A program made the position numbers and the translations under genes. From contig CALISD010000096.1 in assembly GCA_938041955.1 (NCBI GenBank), positions 1-32,551 on the forward strand: a stretch of 32,551 bases of DNA, given 5' to 3'. The notes beneath the pieces are model-generated. The model was not told the DNA's origin, did no database searches, and saw only the letters and a list, made by a program, of their open reading frames with translations. This DNA comes from an uncultured Granulosicoccaceae bacterium. Lineage in GTDB: Bacteria; Pseudomonadota; Gammaproteobacteria; Granulosicoccales; Granulosicoccaceae. Below are positions 17,953-26,296 of the stretch, one piece after another; the first letter of the stretch is position 1, and each line of letters starts with the position of its first letter.

Positions 17953-18942
17953 CTAAGCAGGCGTCACACCACGAAGCCTTTCACCACGGCGTCGGATAAG
18001 CTCAAGCGTGGCAAGCAACGCAATTGAGAGAACGACCAGAATGGTGGCAACCGCAAGAATAGTCGGTGAAATTTGCTCACGTATTCCTGAGAACATCTGT
18101 CGCGGAATAGTCCGTTGCTCAACTGACGCCATCGCGATAACCACCACGACTTCATCAAAAGAAGTCACAAACGCAAACAGTGCCCCCGAAATCACACCGG
18201 GCAATATTAACGGCATCTGTACTTTAAAAAATGTTCGAAGCGGCGTCGCCCCCATGCCGTAAGCGGCACGCACCAGACTTTGATCAAAGCCAACCAGTGT
18301 CGCTGTGACCGTAATAATTACAAACGGCGTTCCAAGCACCGCGTGCGAGAGTATTACCCCCAAATGCGTATAGACGAGTTCAAACTCATTTAACCAATTA
18401 CCTATCCAGGTAAGCGGTCCACCGAAATCAGCCAACCAGGCACCGAAGCTATTAATAAGTCTGGCACCATCACTAAATCCACGGAATATACCGGCACCGG
18501 TAATAACCAACGGTACGATCATCGGTGAGATTAACAATGCCATTATTTTCTTTTTGAATGGCATTTCAGAGCGGCTTAAACCAACCGCCGCCAGAGTACC
18601 CAGAACAGTGGCAATAATGGTCGCAAAAAAACCGATAAAAAAGCTGTTGCGCATGGAGCGAATCCACTGGGCATTGTTCCATGCATCACTCCACCAACCG
18701 GTGAGACGCTCCGGGTTGGCCATGCCGTTAGTGAGAATATCTTTGTAGTGGCGCAGAGAGAATGCGTCAGGGTCAAGACCCAACATGCCAGGAGTAAAAG
18801 AGAAATAGTTTTCTGCGTTAAAACTCAACGGCAGAACAATTAAGATCGGTGAGATCAAAAATAGAAAGATCAGACCACAGAGAAATCGAAACGTGTAATA
18901 CCAAAGACGCTCGCCCCATCCCGCATATGCTGGTATTGCCAT
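17953..18942 (-). CDS. PotC-like ABC transporter permease
   Basis: A 329-residue inner-membrane permease of the polyamine/opine/iron-type family, expected to form the channel with its PotB-like partner. About six hydrophobic segments are visible, the first at FLCGLIFLFLISPILIVLPL, and the ATPase-contact EAA loop is LVRAAYGMGATPLRTFFKV. After the first segment there is an insertion of about 35 residues before the second, longer than in E. coli PotC. It starts 4 bases after the PotB-like stop. The four importer genes and the sox genes share one strand; together they suggest an importer for the oxidase substrate or a precursor. Polyamine specificity is only the family default. Confidence 0.87.
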   Translation of the reverse strand: MAIPAYAGWGERLWYYTFRFLCGLIFLFLISPILIVLPLSFNAENYFSFTPGMLGLDPDAFSLRHYKDILTNGMANPERLTGWWSDAWNNAQWIRSMRNSFFIGFFATIIATVLGTLAAVGLSRSEMPFKKKIMALLISPMIVPLVITGAGIFRGFSDGARLINSFGAWLADFGGPLTWIGNWLNEFELVYTHLGVILSHAVLGTPFVIITVTATLVGFDQSLVRAAYGMGATPLRTFFKVQMPLILPGVISGALFAFVTSFDEVVVVIAMASVEQRTIPRQMFSGIREQISPTILAVATILVVLSIALLATLELIRRRGERLRGVTPA

Positions 18943-18946
18943 TTTC

Positions 18947-20224
18947 TTAACCCAGCTTCATGTTATCAATGCCAACGATACGATCGTATAGCCAATAAAA
19001 AATCAATACGACAAACAGCAACACACCACCAAGGGCTGCCGCTAAATTCCAGTTCAGCGTTTGACGCATATGCGAGTCAATGAAATTTGAAATCATCGAC
19101 CCTTCCTGACCACCGACCAGTGCCGGGGTGATGTAATAACCGATGGCGACGATAAAAACCAAAATACCACCAGCCCCAATGCCCGGGATAGTTTGCGGTG
19201 CATAGACACGCCAAAACGCGGTCCAGTTAGTGGCACCCAGGCTTTTCGCCGCTCTCATGTAACTGGGTGGTATGCCTTTCATCACCGAGTAAAGCGGCAA
19301 CACCATAAACGGCAAGAGAATATGCGTCATAGCGATCAGCGTGCCGAGCTGATTATAAATAAGCGAGTAACGACTGCCATCATCTGTTACGCCGAAATAG
19401 ACGAGCAGATCATTGACCACTCCCTGGCTTTGCAACATGGCAATCCATGCCGTTGTGCGCACCAGAATAGAGGTCCAGAACGGCAGCAGCACCAGGATAA
19501 GTAACAAGTTTGATGTTCTCACTGGCAACGTGGCAAGTAGAAACGCTATGGGATAACCCAGCACCACACAAAACAATGTCACCAGGAATGATATTTTTAA
19601 AGTACGCAGAAAAAGCTTGATATGAATACGGCGCTTTTCGACCTGCTGATCTATGGAACCGTCAGCATTGAGCTTCAGGTCAACCGCCGCGGCATAGTAG
19701 CCGGGCGTCCAGGTTCTGGAGGCCGTCTTCATGCCTTGCCATACCCTGATATCAGCCCACTTCTTTTTCTTCTTCACCAGGCTTTCTTTATAGGGCGCTT
19801 CGAGCTTGCTTATGCTGCGCCCGGTACTCGTAAACAAAGATCTCGAACCGGGAAATTCACGGTTCACGCGAGTGGCGACTCTGCCAATCGTCTTATTTGC
19901 ACTGACCACACGCAGATCAGCTGCCAACGCGGCATACATTTCTTCGGTCGGCTCTGAAACTGCATCCCAATCTTTCAGAGATTTGGTAACCTCCGGCATT
20001 TTGGATGAAAAGGAACTGTCGTAGATGCCCTGCATGAGAAAATATGCAATAGGCAGAATGAATGAAAAAACAATAAACAGCAGTAATGGCAACACCAGCA
20101 AAAAGGCTCGAAAGCGACTGCGAAACATCGCTTTGTCGAGGCGTTTTTTCAGTTCCGCATCATCGATAATAACGCCATCAATGGTCAATGGAGCTGCGGC
20201 TGAATTGTTCGCTATTGCTGTCAT
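18947..20224 (-). CDS. PotB-like ABC transporter permease with long periplasmic insertion
   Basis: A 425-residue permease, far longer than the 285 or so residues of E. coli PotB. After the first membrane segment (about 40-65) comes a hydrophilic stretch of about 135 residues (about 68-205), probably periplasmic, before the remaining five segments. The EAA loop YMRAAKSLGATNWTAFWRVY is normal. The insertion has many Lys and Trp residues and could contact the binding protein or the substrate. It lies between the binding-protein gene and the second permease gene. The 86-base gap before it carries two hairpins. Start ATG at 20224; its ribosome site is weak, in keeping with lower expression than the binding protein. 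Confidence 0.87.
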   Translation of the reverse strand: MTAIANNSAAAPLTIDGVIIDDAELKKRLDKAMFRSRFRAFLLVLPLLLFIVFSFILPIAYFLMQGIYDSSFSSKMPEVTKSLKDWDAVSEPTEEMYAALAADLRVVSANKTIGRVATRVNREFPGSRSLFTSTGRSISKLEAPYKESLVKKKKKWADIRVWQGMKTASRTWTPGYYAAAVDLKLNADGSIDQQVEKRRIHIKLFLRTLKISFLVTLFCVVLGYPIAFLLATLPVRTSNLLLILVLLPFWTSILVRTTAWIAMLQSQGVVNDLLVYFGVTDDGSRYSLIYNQLGTLIAMTHILLPFMVLPLYSVMKGIPPSYMRAAKSLGATNWTAFWRVYAPQTIPGIGAGGILVFIVAIGYYITPALVGGQEGSMISNFIDSHMRQTLNWNLAAALGGVLLFVVLIFYWLYDRIVGIDNMKLG

Positions 20225-20249
20225 TCGAGATACGAATTCTTTAAGTAAA

Positions 20250-20275
20250 ACACCCCGGGGGAATCCCCGGGGTGT
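20250..20275 (-). terminator. GC-rich hairpin between binding-protein and permease genes
   Basis: An 11-bp perfect stem (ACACCCCGGGG with CCCCGGGGTGT, 4-base loop) is followed on the minus strand by TTTTA. It lies inside an operon, so it is best read as a partial terminator or 3'-end stabiliser that keeps the binding-protein message more abundant than the permease message. Confidence 0.6.
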
Positions 20276-20285
20276 AGAGCGCTAA

Positions 20286-20322
20286 TTACTTAGCCAGACT
20301 TGTTCAAGTCTTACTTAGCAAG
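20286..20322 (-). repeat. Direct repeat and small hairpin at the binding-protein stop
   Basis: TTACTTAGC plus three bases occurs at 20286-20297 and again at 20311-20322, 11 of 12 identical. The second copy contains the stop codon and last codons of the binding-protein gene. Between them lies a 16-base palindrome (20296-20311), AGACTTG-TT-CAAGTCT. This looks like a small local duplication that added a hairpin. Confidence 0.5.
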
Positions 20323-21393
20323 CCATGCGTTGAACTGCTCGTTCAACTGATCTTGATTGTCAGCCCAGAACTCAAAGTTGTTCTGTAGCGCATTGGTCAA
20401 GTTAGCAGGTGCCGTAGGCATGTGGCTAGCCATCTTAAGTTCCGGCTTGTTATGGAATGAACCCACCAATGAACCCGAAGATTTACGCGCAGGACCATAA
20501 GAGATCCAGCTCGCCTGTGCCGCTAGAGCTTCAGTACCTGTTGAGTACTTCATGAAGTCCATTGCAGCTTCTTTATTTGGAGCACCTTTAGGCATAACCC
20601 ATAGATCAAGATCCCAAATCTGGCCGTCCCAAACAATTTCGAATGGCTTATCTTCAGAAGCAACCGCGTTAAATATACGACCGTTATAAGCAGTGGTCAT
20701 CACAACTTCACCATCAGCCAAAAGCTGCGGAGGTTGAGCTCCAGCTTCCCACCAGACAACGTCAGCTTTGATTGAATCAAGCTTAGCCAGTGCGCGCTCA
20801 ATGCCTTCTTCTGTTTCAAGCACTTCGTACACTTCGTCAGCTGCAACACCGTCAGCCATCAATGCCATTTCAAGGTTGGCTTTCGGGTTCTTACGCAAAC
20901 CACGCTTACCTGGGTATTTAGCAGTGTCAAAGAAGTCTGCGATTGTCGATGGCGTACCACCAGTCACTTTAGTTGAATCATAAGCGTAGATTGTTGACCA
21001 AACGATGTTTGCAACCGCACACTCGTGGAAAGTCCCTGGAAGGAAATCATCTTTTGCTGCAGTGCCATCAGCACCCGCCGGGAAATCTTCAATGCTAATA
21101 GTTTCCAGTAGGCCTTCATCACAACCACGAACCGCATCAGACAACTCAACGTCTACCAAATCCCACTTTACGTTGCCGGCTTCAACCTGTGCTTTAACTT
21201 CAGCAAGACCACCGTTGTAATCTTCAGACACAACTGTATTACCTGTCGCTGCCATCCACGGCTTGTGATAAGCCTCAACCTGTGATTTGGTGTATGCACC
21301 ACCCCAGGAAACAACAGTAATTGAATCTGCAGCATTCGCGGCACCCGCTGCTACGGCAATACCGGCAGCAAGCAATGTAGTAACTTTAATCAT
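20311..21393 (-). CDS. PotD-like periplasmic substrate-binding protein
   Basis: A 360-residue extracytoplasmic binding protein of the polyamine/Fe3+ class (SBP_bac_8-like). A Sec signal peptide of about 22 residues ends at ANA/ADSI. The mature start SITVVSWGGAYTKSQVEAY is characteristic. Further marks are VDVELSDAVRGCDEGLLE, VANIVWSTIYAYDST and DLWVMPKGAPNKEAAMDFMKY. The nearest named families bind polyamines, gamma-aminobutyrate or similar cationic amines. The acidic residues that hold polyamines in PotD cannot be aligned by eye with confidence, so the ligand is open. GAGGA lies 9 bases before the ATG. A separate 166-base gap precedes it, so it may also have its own promoter. Confidence 0.88.
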   Translation of the reverse strand: MIKVTTLLAAGIAVAAGAANAADSITVVSWGGAYTKSQVEAYHKPWMAATGNTVVSEDYNGGLAEVKAQVEAGNVKWDLVDVELSDAVRGCDEGLLETISIEDFPAGADGTAAKDDFLPGTFHECAVANIVWSTIYAYDSTKVTGGTPSTIADFFDTAKYPGKRGLRKNPKANLEMALMADGVAADEVYEVLETEEGIERALAKLDSIKADVVWWEAGAQPPQLLADGEVVMTTAYNGRIFNAVASEDKPFEIVWDGQIWDLDLWVMPKGAPNKEAAMDFMKYSTGTEALAAQASWISYGPARKSSGSLVGSFHNKPELKMASHMPTAPANLTNALQNNFEFWADNQDQLNEQFNAWLAK

Positions 21394-21559
21394 TGCGTAA
21401 AATCCTCGTTTTAAAAAATCCGGAACATCCGGCTTACAGTAAACACCCGCGGGGTTAATAACTCGCGGATAAACTCACAAATTGTTTCAACTCTATACCT
21501 ACTACAACGAACTGAATCCTGACTGACTATTTGCCAATGATTGCGCGTCTTGCCAATGG

Positions 21560-22648
21560 CTACGCATCTAGTGCACGACAATCCTGTTGCAGCCAACCCA
21601 CTGAGACAACATCACCTTTTTGCATAGCTGCATGATCAGCGGAGTTTGGCACTTTCACAATAAAGTCATCGCGACCAAGTATGGCAACCCGGCTTCGAAT
21701 GTGATCGCCAAGGTAAATAAGCTCAAGTACCTCTGCGTCAAATATATTAGGCACAGAACCCGGCTCCGGGTTAATGACTACGCGCTCCGGCCGCAGTGAC
21801 AACGTTGATTCATCTCCACGATTACCGACGTTAATCGCCATGGCGTAGATAGGTACACCTTCTGCAGTTTGCACTACACAGTATTCACCATCGATATCTA
21901 CCACCTTGCCGCGGAGTTTGTTGTTCTCACCAATGAACTGGGCAACAAAAGCATTTTCAGGTCGCTCGTACAAATCACTGGGTGAAGCCAATTGCTGGAC
22001 TACGCCATCATTAAACACAGCGATACGATTAGACATCGTCAGCGCTTCCGACTGATCATGCGTCACATACACCACGGTCACCCCCAGGTTTTCGTGAATG
22101 TGCTTGATCTCGTACTGCATCTGCTCACGGAGATTTTTATCCAGCGCACCCAGCGGCTCATCCATCAGGACTAAATCAGGATCGAATACCAACGCCCGCG
22201 CTACAGCCACACGTTGCTGCTGACCACCAGACAGTTGAGCCGGACGTCGATTGCCAAATTCCCCGAGCTGCACCATATCCAGTGCTTTATTCACCCTGCT
22301 TTCGCGCTCGGACTTAGACATTTTGCGCACCTCAAGCGGGAAGGCCAGATTTTCAGCCACCGTCATATGAGGGAACAAAGCATAATTCTGGAACACCATC
22401 CCAATGCCACGCTTGTGCGGAGGGACATTATTTATCGGGCGTTCATTTAAATAGATTTCGCCGTATGTTGCCGGCTCGAACCCCGCCAACATCATCAAGC
22501 AGGTAGTTTTGCCTGAACCTGACGGGCCAAGCATGGTGAGGAACTCACCTGTTTCTACATCGAGGTTCAAATCTTTGACGACAAGAATTTTACCGTCATA
22601 ACTTTTTTGAACGTTTTTGAATTGGACCAGCGGCTTGTTTGCAGGCAT
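21560..22648 (-). CDS. PotA-like ABC transporter ATP-binding protein
   Basis: A 362-residue cytoplasmic ATPase that drives the importer. Walker A is GPSGSGKTT (41-49), the signature LSGGQQQR (139-146), Walker B LVLMDEP (159-165), then the D-loop GALD and H-loop VYVTHDQSEA. A TOBE domain follows from about residue 240 (FIGENNKLRGKVV to LRPERVVINPEPG). The length fits PotA/FbpC-type subunits. It is the first gene of the importer series, behind an upstream region with a 22-base imperfect palindrome. Confidence 0.92.
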   Translation of the reverse strand: MPANKPLVQFKNVQKSYDGKILVVKDLNLDVETGEFLTMLGPSGSGKTTCLMMLAGFEPATYGEIYLNERPINNVPPHKRGIGMVFQNYALFPHMTVAENLAFPLEVRKMSKSERESRVNKALDMVQLGEFGNRRPAQLSGGQQQRVAVARALVFDPDLVLMDEPLGALDKNLREQMQYEIKHIHENLGVTVVYVTHDQSEALTMSNRIAVFNDGVVQQLASPSDLYERPENAFVAQFIGENNKLRGKVVDIDGEYCVVQTAEGVPIYAMAINVGNRGDESTLSLRPERVVINPEPGSVPNIFDAEVLELIYLGDHIRSRVAILGRDDFIVKVPNSADHAAMQKGDVVSVGWLQQDCRALDA

Positions 22649-22670
22649 TCAAATCCAGGTAGTCTTTGAT

Positions 22671-22692
22671 ACTGTTTCAGTATTGATACAGT
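22671..22692. promoter_or_regulatory. Candidate operator: 22-base imperfect palindrome
   Basis: Outer arms ACTGT/ACAGT and inner TCA/TGA give 18 of 22 symmetric positions. It lies 22 bases before the ATPase start codon and just downstream of a possible TATATT -10 (22704-22699), where a repressor could block transcription of the importer. GATAC(T/A)G also reads as a direct repeat here, the kind of site a MocR protein can use. Confidence 0.45.
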
Positions 22693-22712
22693 AAGTTGAA
22701 TATATCCGCACA

Positions 22713-22749
22713 GTTTGCCGCAGCCTGAGTCCACAGGCAACCGGCAAAC
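22713..22749. repeat. Long hairpin upstream of the importer genes
   Basis: Outer arms GTTTGCCG (22713-22720) and CGGCAAAC (22742-22749) enclose inner arms GCCTG (22723-22727) and CAGGC (22734-22738), with a small internal loop. No T-run follows on either strand. It lies about 95 bases after the reductase gene stop and could stabilise that message's end or be a repetitive palindromic unit. Confidence 0.45.
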
Positions 22750-22843
22750 CGTTCTAAGGTGCGAAGGATCTCATCTTTTGCCACTGCAACGCGCTTTCAA
22801 TCCGTCCAATACTTCTCCTTTCGCGCCGGACGAGACGAACTAG

Positions 22844-23719
22844 TTACCCAAATTTCTTCAATCTAGCCATCAGGCTGGACGTATCCCATCGCTGTCCGCC
22901 CATTTTCTGGACATCAGCGTAATACTGATCAACCATCGCCGTGACAGGCACTGAGGCACCGTTATTACGCGCTTCGTCTAAAACGATTGACAGATCCTTG
23001 CGCATCCAGTCGACGGCGAAGCCAAAATCATATTCATCCTTCGCCATGGTCTGGTAACGATTTTCCATTTGCCACGACTGTGCCGCCCCGCCGGCCACTA
23101 CACTCATGACCTTTTCAATATCAAGATCCGCCGCCTGAGCAAAGTTCACCCCTTCTGCAAGCGCCTGCACCAAACCGGCAATGCAAATTTGATTTACCAT
23201 CTTGGTCAACTGGCCGGCGCCGGTACCGCCAATCAGTGCGACATTTTTGCCGTACGCAGCCAACGTGTCAGATACGCCATCAAAGGTCTTTTGATCACCA
23301 CCGCACATGATAGCCAAGGCACCGTTTTCGGCACCTGCCTGCCCTCCAGATACAGGCCCATCAATAAACCCCACGCCTTGCTCAGCACAGGCCGCGGCAA
23401 TTTCGCGCGCCACTACCGCCGATGCTGTCGTGTGATCCACCAGCGTGGCACCCTTTTCAAGGCCCGCCAATACGCCATCGTCTCCGTATACTACTGATCG
23501 CAGATCATCGTCGTTACCAACACATATCATCACGATTTCCGCACCACTCGCTGCCTGCCTCGGTGTATCGCAGGCAGTCCCTGAATGATCCTTTGCCCAC
23601 TGATCTGCTTTGGCTTTAGTGCGGTTATAAACAGATACTTCATGGCCGGCACTGGCAAGATGCCCGGCCATTGGAGAACCCATTACACCCAAACCAATAA
23701 ATGCAACTTTCTTAGTCAT
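22844..23719 (-). CDS. 3-hydroxyisobutyrate dehydrogenase-family NAD(P) oxidoreductase
   Basis: A 291-residue cytosolic enzyme of the beta-hydroxyacid dehydrogenase family (MmsB, GarR, GlxR, Gamma-hydroxybutyrate/succinic semialdehyde reductases). The NAD(P)-binding motif is GLGVMG (9-14), the substrate-binding motif GPVSGGQAGAENG begins at 121, and the catalytic Lys173 with Asn176 sits in QLTKMVNQ. YNRTKAK after the second strand, with Arg33, leans toward NADP use; this is a guess. It reduces a small aldehyde acid or oxidises its hydroxy acid. AGAGAG lies shortly before the ATG. It follows the MocR gene by 55 bases on the same strand and precedes the importer, so it may act on a product of the imported compound. 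Confidence 0.87.
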   Translation of the reverse strand: MTKKVAFIGLGVMGSPMAGHLASAGHEVSVYNRTKAKADQWAKDHSGTACDTPRQAASGAEIVMICVGNDDDLRSVVYGDDGVLAGLEKGATLVDHTTASAVVAREIAAACAEQGVGFIDGPVSGGQAGAENGALAIMCGGDQKTFDGVSDTLAAYGKNVALIGGTGAGQLTKMVNQICIAGLVQALAEGVNFAQAADLDIEKVMSVVAGGAAQSWQMENRYQTMAKDEYDFGFAVDWMRKDLSIVLDEARNNGASVPVTAMVDQYYADVQKMGGQRWDTSSLMARLKKFG

Positions 23720-23774
23720 GTGTCTCTCTTTGGATGCTTAACGTTGTTAGATTTATAATTGGTGAGCACGACTT

Positions 23775-25250
23775 TTATACAGCCTGGCTCTGCTTTATAA
23801 GGCTTGCCAGTTTTTCTATGCCAGCACGAATGTTTGCTGCAGGAATAGACGAAAAGCCAATTCTTAAAAATGCTTCGTCAGGTACAGGGTTTATATAATA
23901 CGGATTCCCCGACACGACCAGTATGCCATTTTCACTGGCTTCCTGCTGCACGTCATCTGCATCCGCCCCATCCGGCAGCTTCACCCAAAACGCGCTGCCA
24001 CCAAACGCCGGCGCACGACTTGAATCCGGCATAAACTCTGTCAATGCATCATCAAGTGCCTGCCAACGCTGCTTATAACTCGACGCAATCCTATGCACCA
24101 GGGAGTCGTGATGACCCAGAGCAAGAAAGTGCGCCACTGCGTTTTGATTATTCGATGGCGGGTGTCGAAGCATTAGTCTGCGTAACGCACGGGTCTCAGT
24201 GATCAGTTCTTCCGGTCCCACCATGTAACCCAATCTTAGACCAGGGGCGAGTGTTTTCGAAAGACTGCCCACATAAATCACGCGGTCATTGCCATCAAGG
24301 CTTTTCAGAGCCGGTGTAGGTGTTCCGGCAAAGTTAAGTTCACTTTCATAATCATCTTCAATGATTAATATGTCGTGCTCTGAGGCACGCCGCAGCAGCT
24401 CTTGGCGTCGCTCAAGCGACATCGTCGCCGTGGTTGGTGATTGATGACTCGGCGTACAGAACACCACATTGCACTCGTTGATACGATCATCTATTACTAA
24501 TCCGTTTTCATCGACATCAAGCGGAACTAAATCGCAGTTTCTAAGTGCAAATATATTTCGTGCATCAGGGTAGCCCGGGTTTTCAAAACCGACTTTGTCG
24601 CCTTCATTAATTAATAACCGGGCGAGTATATACAGCGCATTCTGCGCTCCCATGGTGACCAGGATTTGATCAGTAGAAACCCACAGACCACGTGGCGGCA
24701 GAACACGATTTTGAATCTGTTCGAGCAACAGTGGATCATCGTTATCGACTGAATCCGGCATCCATTCAGTAATGGCCTGAACCGCCAACGACTGACGACA
24801 ACACTCGCGCCACTCATTGATCGGAAACATTGCAGGATCGGTTTGGCCTGCAGTGAATGGAAATTCGTAGTCACGCCACCGGCCGAGCAGACTGTCCAGA
24901 TTGCGCTGTTTCGAAGGGCGGGTTAAAAAGCGCTTTTCCCAATTGGGTGATTCTGCATCGCTAGTGACAGGTTGCGGTGCACGCGCCAGGCGGCTGTTTA
25001 CCAGTTCAGAATTGACAAAGTAGCCGCGCCGCTCCTCCGCCAGCAAATACCCTTCATCCATCAGATGCTGATAAGCATGCACTACAGTATTTCGCGCTAC
25101 ACCCAGTTGTCGCGCCAGCTCCCGTGACGAGGGCAATGGTCGATGATGCGGAATGTGACCGTCCAGGATAGCGGTTACCAGCGCCCGCCGCAGCTGACTT
25201 TGCAAACTGTCGCCACGATCACTCGACAACCTGATGAGCTGCCGCCACAT
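23775..25250 (-). CDS. MocR-type GntR regulator with aminotransferase domain
   Basis: A transcription factor of the MocR/PdxR/GabR/TauR group. The ATG at 25250 (491 residues) is preferred because MWRQLIRLS is the usual family opening; a TTG at 25292 is possible. The winged helix-turn-helix covers about residues 15-80 (PLPSSRELARQLGVARNTVV). The rest is a fold-type I aminotransferase-like domain that binds PLP, with Lys332 in SLSKTLAPGLRLGY, PSHQSPTT and EDDYESE. Such proteins sense an amino compound or PLP and control neighbouring amine, taurine or vitamin B6 genes. It heads the minus-strand series and probably controls the reductase and importer. A direct repeat in the divergent gap is a candidate binding site. 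Confidence 0.88.
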   Translation of the reverse strand: MWRQLIRLSSDRGDSLQSQLRRALVTAILDGHIPHHRPLPSSRELARQLGVARNTVVHAYQHLMDEGYLLAEERRGYFVNSELVNSRLARAPQPVTSDAESPNWEKRFLTRPSKQRNLDSLLGRWRDYEFPFTAGQTDPAMFPINEWRECCRQSLAVQAITEWMPDSVDNDDPLLLEQIQNRVLPPRGLWVSTDQILVTMGAQNALYILARLLINEGDKVGFENPGYPDARNIFALRNCDLVPLDVDENGLVIDDRINECNVVFCTPSHQSPTTATMSLERRQELLRRASEHDILIIEDDYESELNFAGTPTPALKSLDGNDRVIYVGSLSKTLAPGLRLGYMVGPEELITETRALRRLMLRHPPSNNQNAVAHFLALGHHDSLVHRIASSYKQRWQALDDALTEFMPDSSRAPAFGGSAFWVKLPDGADADDVQQEASENGILVVSGNPYYINPVPDEAFLRIGFSSIPAANIRAGIEKLASLIKQSQAV

Positions 25251-25313
25251 AGGCTGGCTGGTCTTTTGTTTGCGGTCTGGTTCAGACGCCAATGTGGTCT
25301 CACAAAGTGGTGG

Positions 25314-25346
25314 GGCAATTAAATAAATTCATCAGTGCCGGCAATT
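25314..25346. promoter_or_regulatory. Direct repeat upstream of the MocR gene
   Basis: GGCAATT occurs at 25314-25320 and 25340-25346, 26 bases apart start to start, about two and a half helical turns. MocR proteins usually bind direct repeats near their own promoter. The gap 25251-25489 serves the MocR and phosphodiesterase genes. Confidence 0.3.
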
Positions 25347-25489
25347 GCTGCTTTTTATAAGCATGCGAGGCAGGCAGAATGGGTAGTAGACAACTAGACA
25401 ATACCTGAGTTTAATCCACGCTCACTTTCCAGTAAACATAAGCCTACACCACTCCCACAACATTCTCACCGTATTAAGAGCAGTTGAAT

Positions 25490-26230
25490 ATGTCAGATAC
25501 TAAAATGCCAGCGATAATCGCTCATCGTGGCGCCAGTGGCAGCGCACCGGAGAACACCCTGGCGGCAATCCGCCTGGCAGCAGAACACGGCGCGCGCTGG
25601 ATCGAAATAGACGTCAACATCTCAGCCGACGGCATCCCGGTACTTTTTCACGATGACGGCTTGAGCCGATGCAGCAACGGCCACGGGCTGGTGATTGAGC
25701 ATTCGCTCGATACACTCAAATCACTTGATTGCGGCAGCTGGTTTTCAGAGCAATTTACAGGTGAAAAAATCGCCACTTTTGACGAGTGCCTGGAGCTCGC
25801 CACGGAATGCAACCTGGGCATCAATCTCGAAATTAAACCTTGCAGCGGATGGGAGTTACCCACGACAGATGCCATCTCGCAACTGATCAACAGCAAAAAG
25901 ACACTGCCTCCGATCGTAGTTTCGAGCTTCAGCCACCTTGTCATGCAACGTGCGACGACCAGCCTGCCCGAATTGCCACGATCATCTCTGTTTCTAGTCG
26001 CCCCACCAGATTGGCACACCTTATTAGAGGAAGTAGATGCATCGAATATTCATTTGCACGGCAATTCGCTACTCACAAAAAAACAGGTGGCAGATTTTAA
26101 AGCCAGTGGATTGGGTGTTTACTGCTACACCGTCAACACCACCGACGAGGCAAAAGCGCTATTTGATATTGGCGTTGACGGTGTATTCACTAATTACCCA
26201 CAAATGCTTCTTGAACATATGGACAATTAG
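25490..26230 (+). CDS. ugpQ: Glycerophosphodiester phosphodiesterase (UgpQ-like)
   Basis: A 246-residue cytosolic enzyme that splits glycerophosphodiesters to glycerol-3-phosphate and an alcohol. It has no signal peptide. Catalytic motifs are HRGASGSAPENT (His12, Arg13, Glu21), IEIDV (Glu39, Asp41) and FHDD (His54), and the metal-coordinating Glu in NLEIKP follows. The C-terminal GLGVYCYTVNT and DGVFTNYP close the barrel as in UgpQ. The ATG at 25490 is used; a TTG 6 bases earlier is possible. It is divergent from the MocR gene. Where the alcohol is choline, the product could feed betaine and sarcosine, a link to the sox genes that is only conjecture. Confidence 0.9.
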   Translation: MSDTKMPAIIAHRGASGSAPENTLAAIRLAAEHGARWIEIDVNISADGIPVLFHDDGLSRCSNGHGLVIEHSLDTLKSLDCGSWFSEQFTGEKIATFDECLELATECNLGINLEIKPCSGWELPTTDAISQLINSKKTLPPIVVSSFSHLVMQRATTSLPELPRSSLFLVAPPDWHTLLEEVDASNIHLHGNSLLTKKQVADFKASGLGVYCYTVNTTDEAKALFDIGVDGVFTNYPQMLLEHMDN

Positions 26231-26296
26231 CTGCCAACCATTACCTGCGCTTAATCAGCTCTGTCGCCCGGCGGCCCAACTCACAGGGGCGCAACC

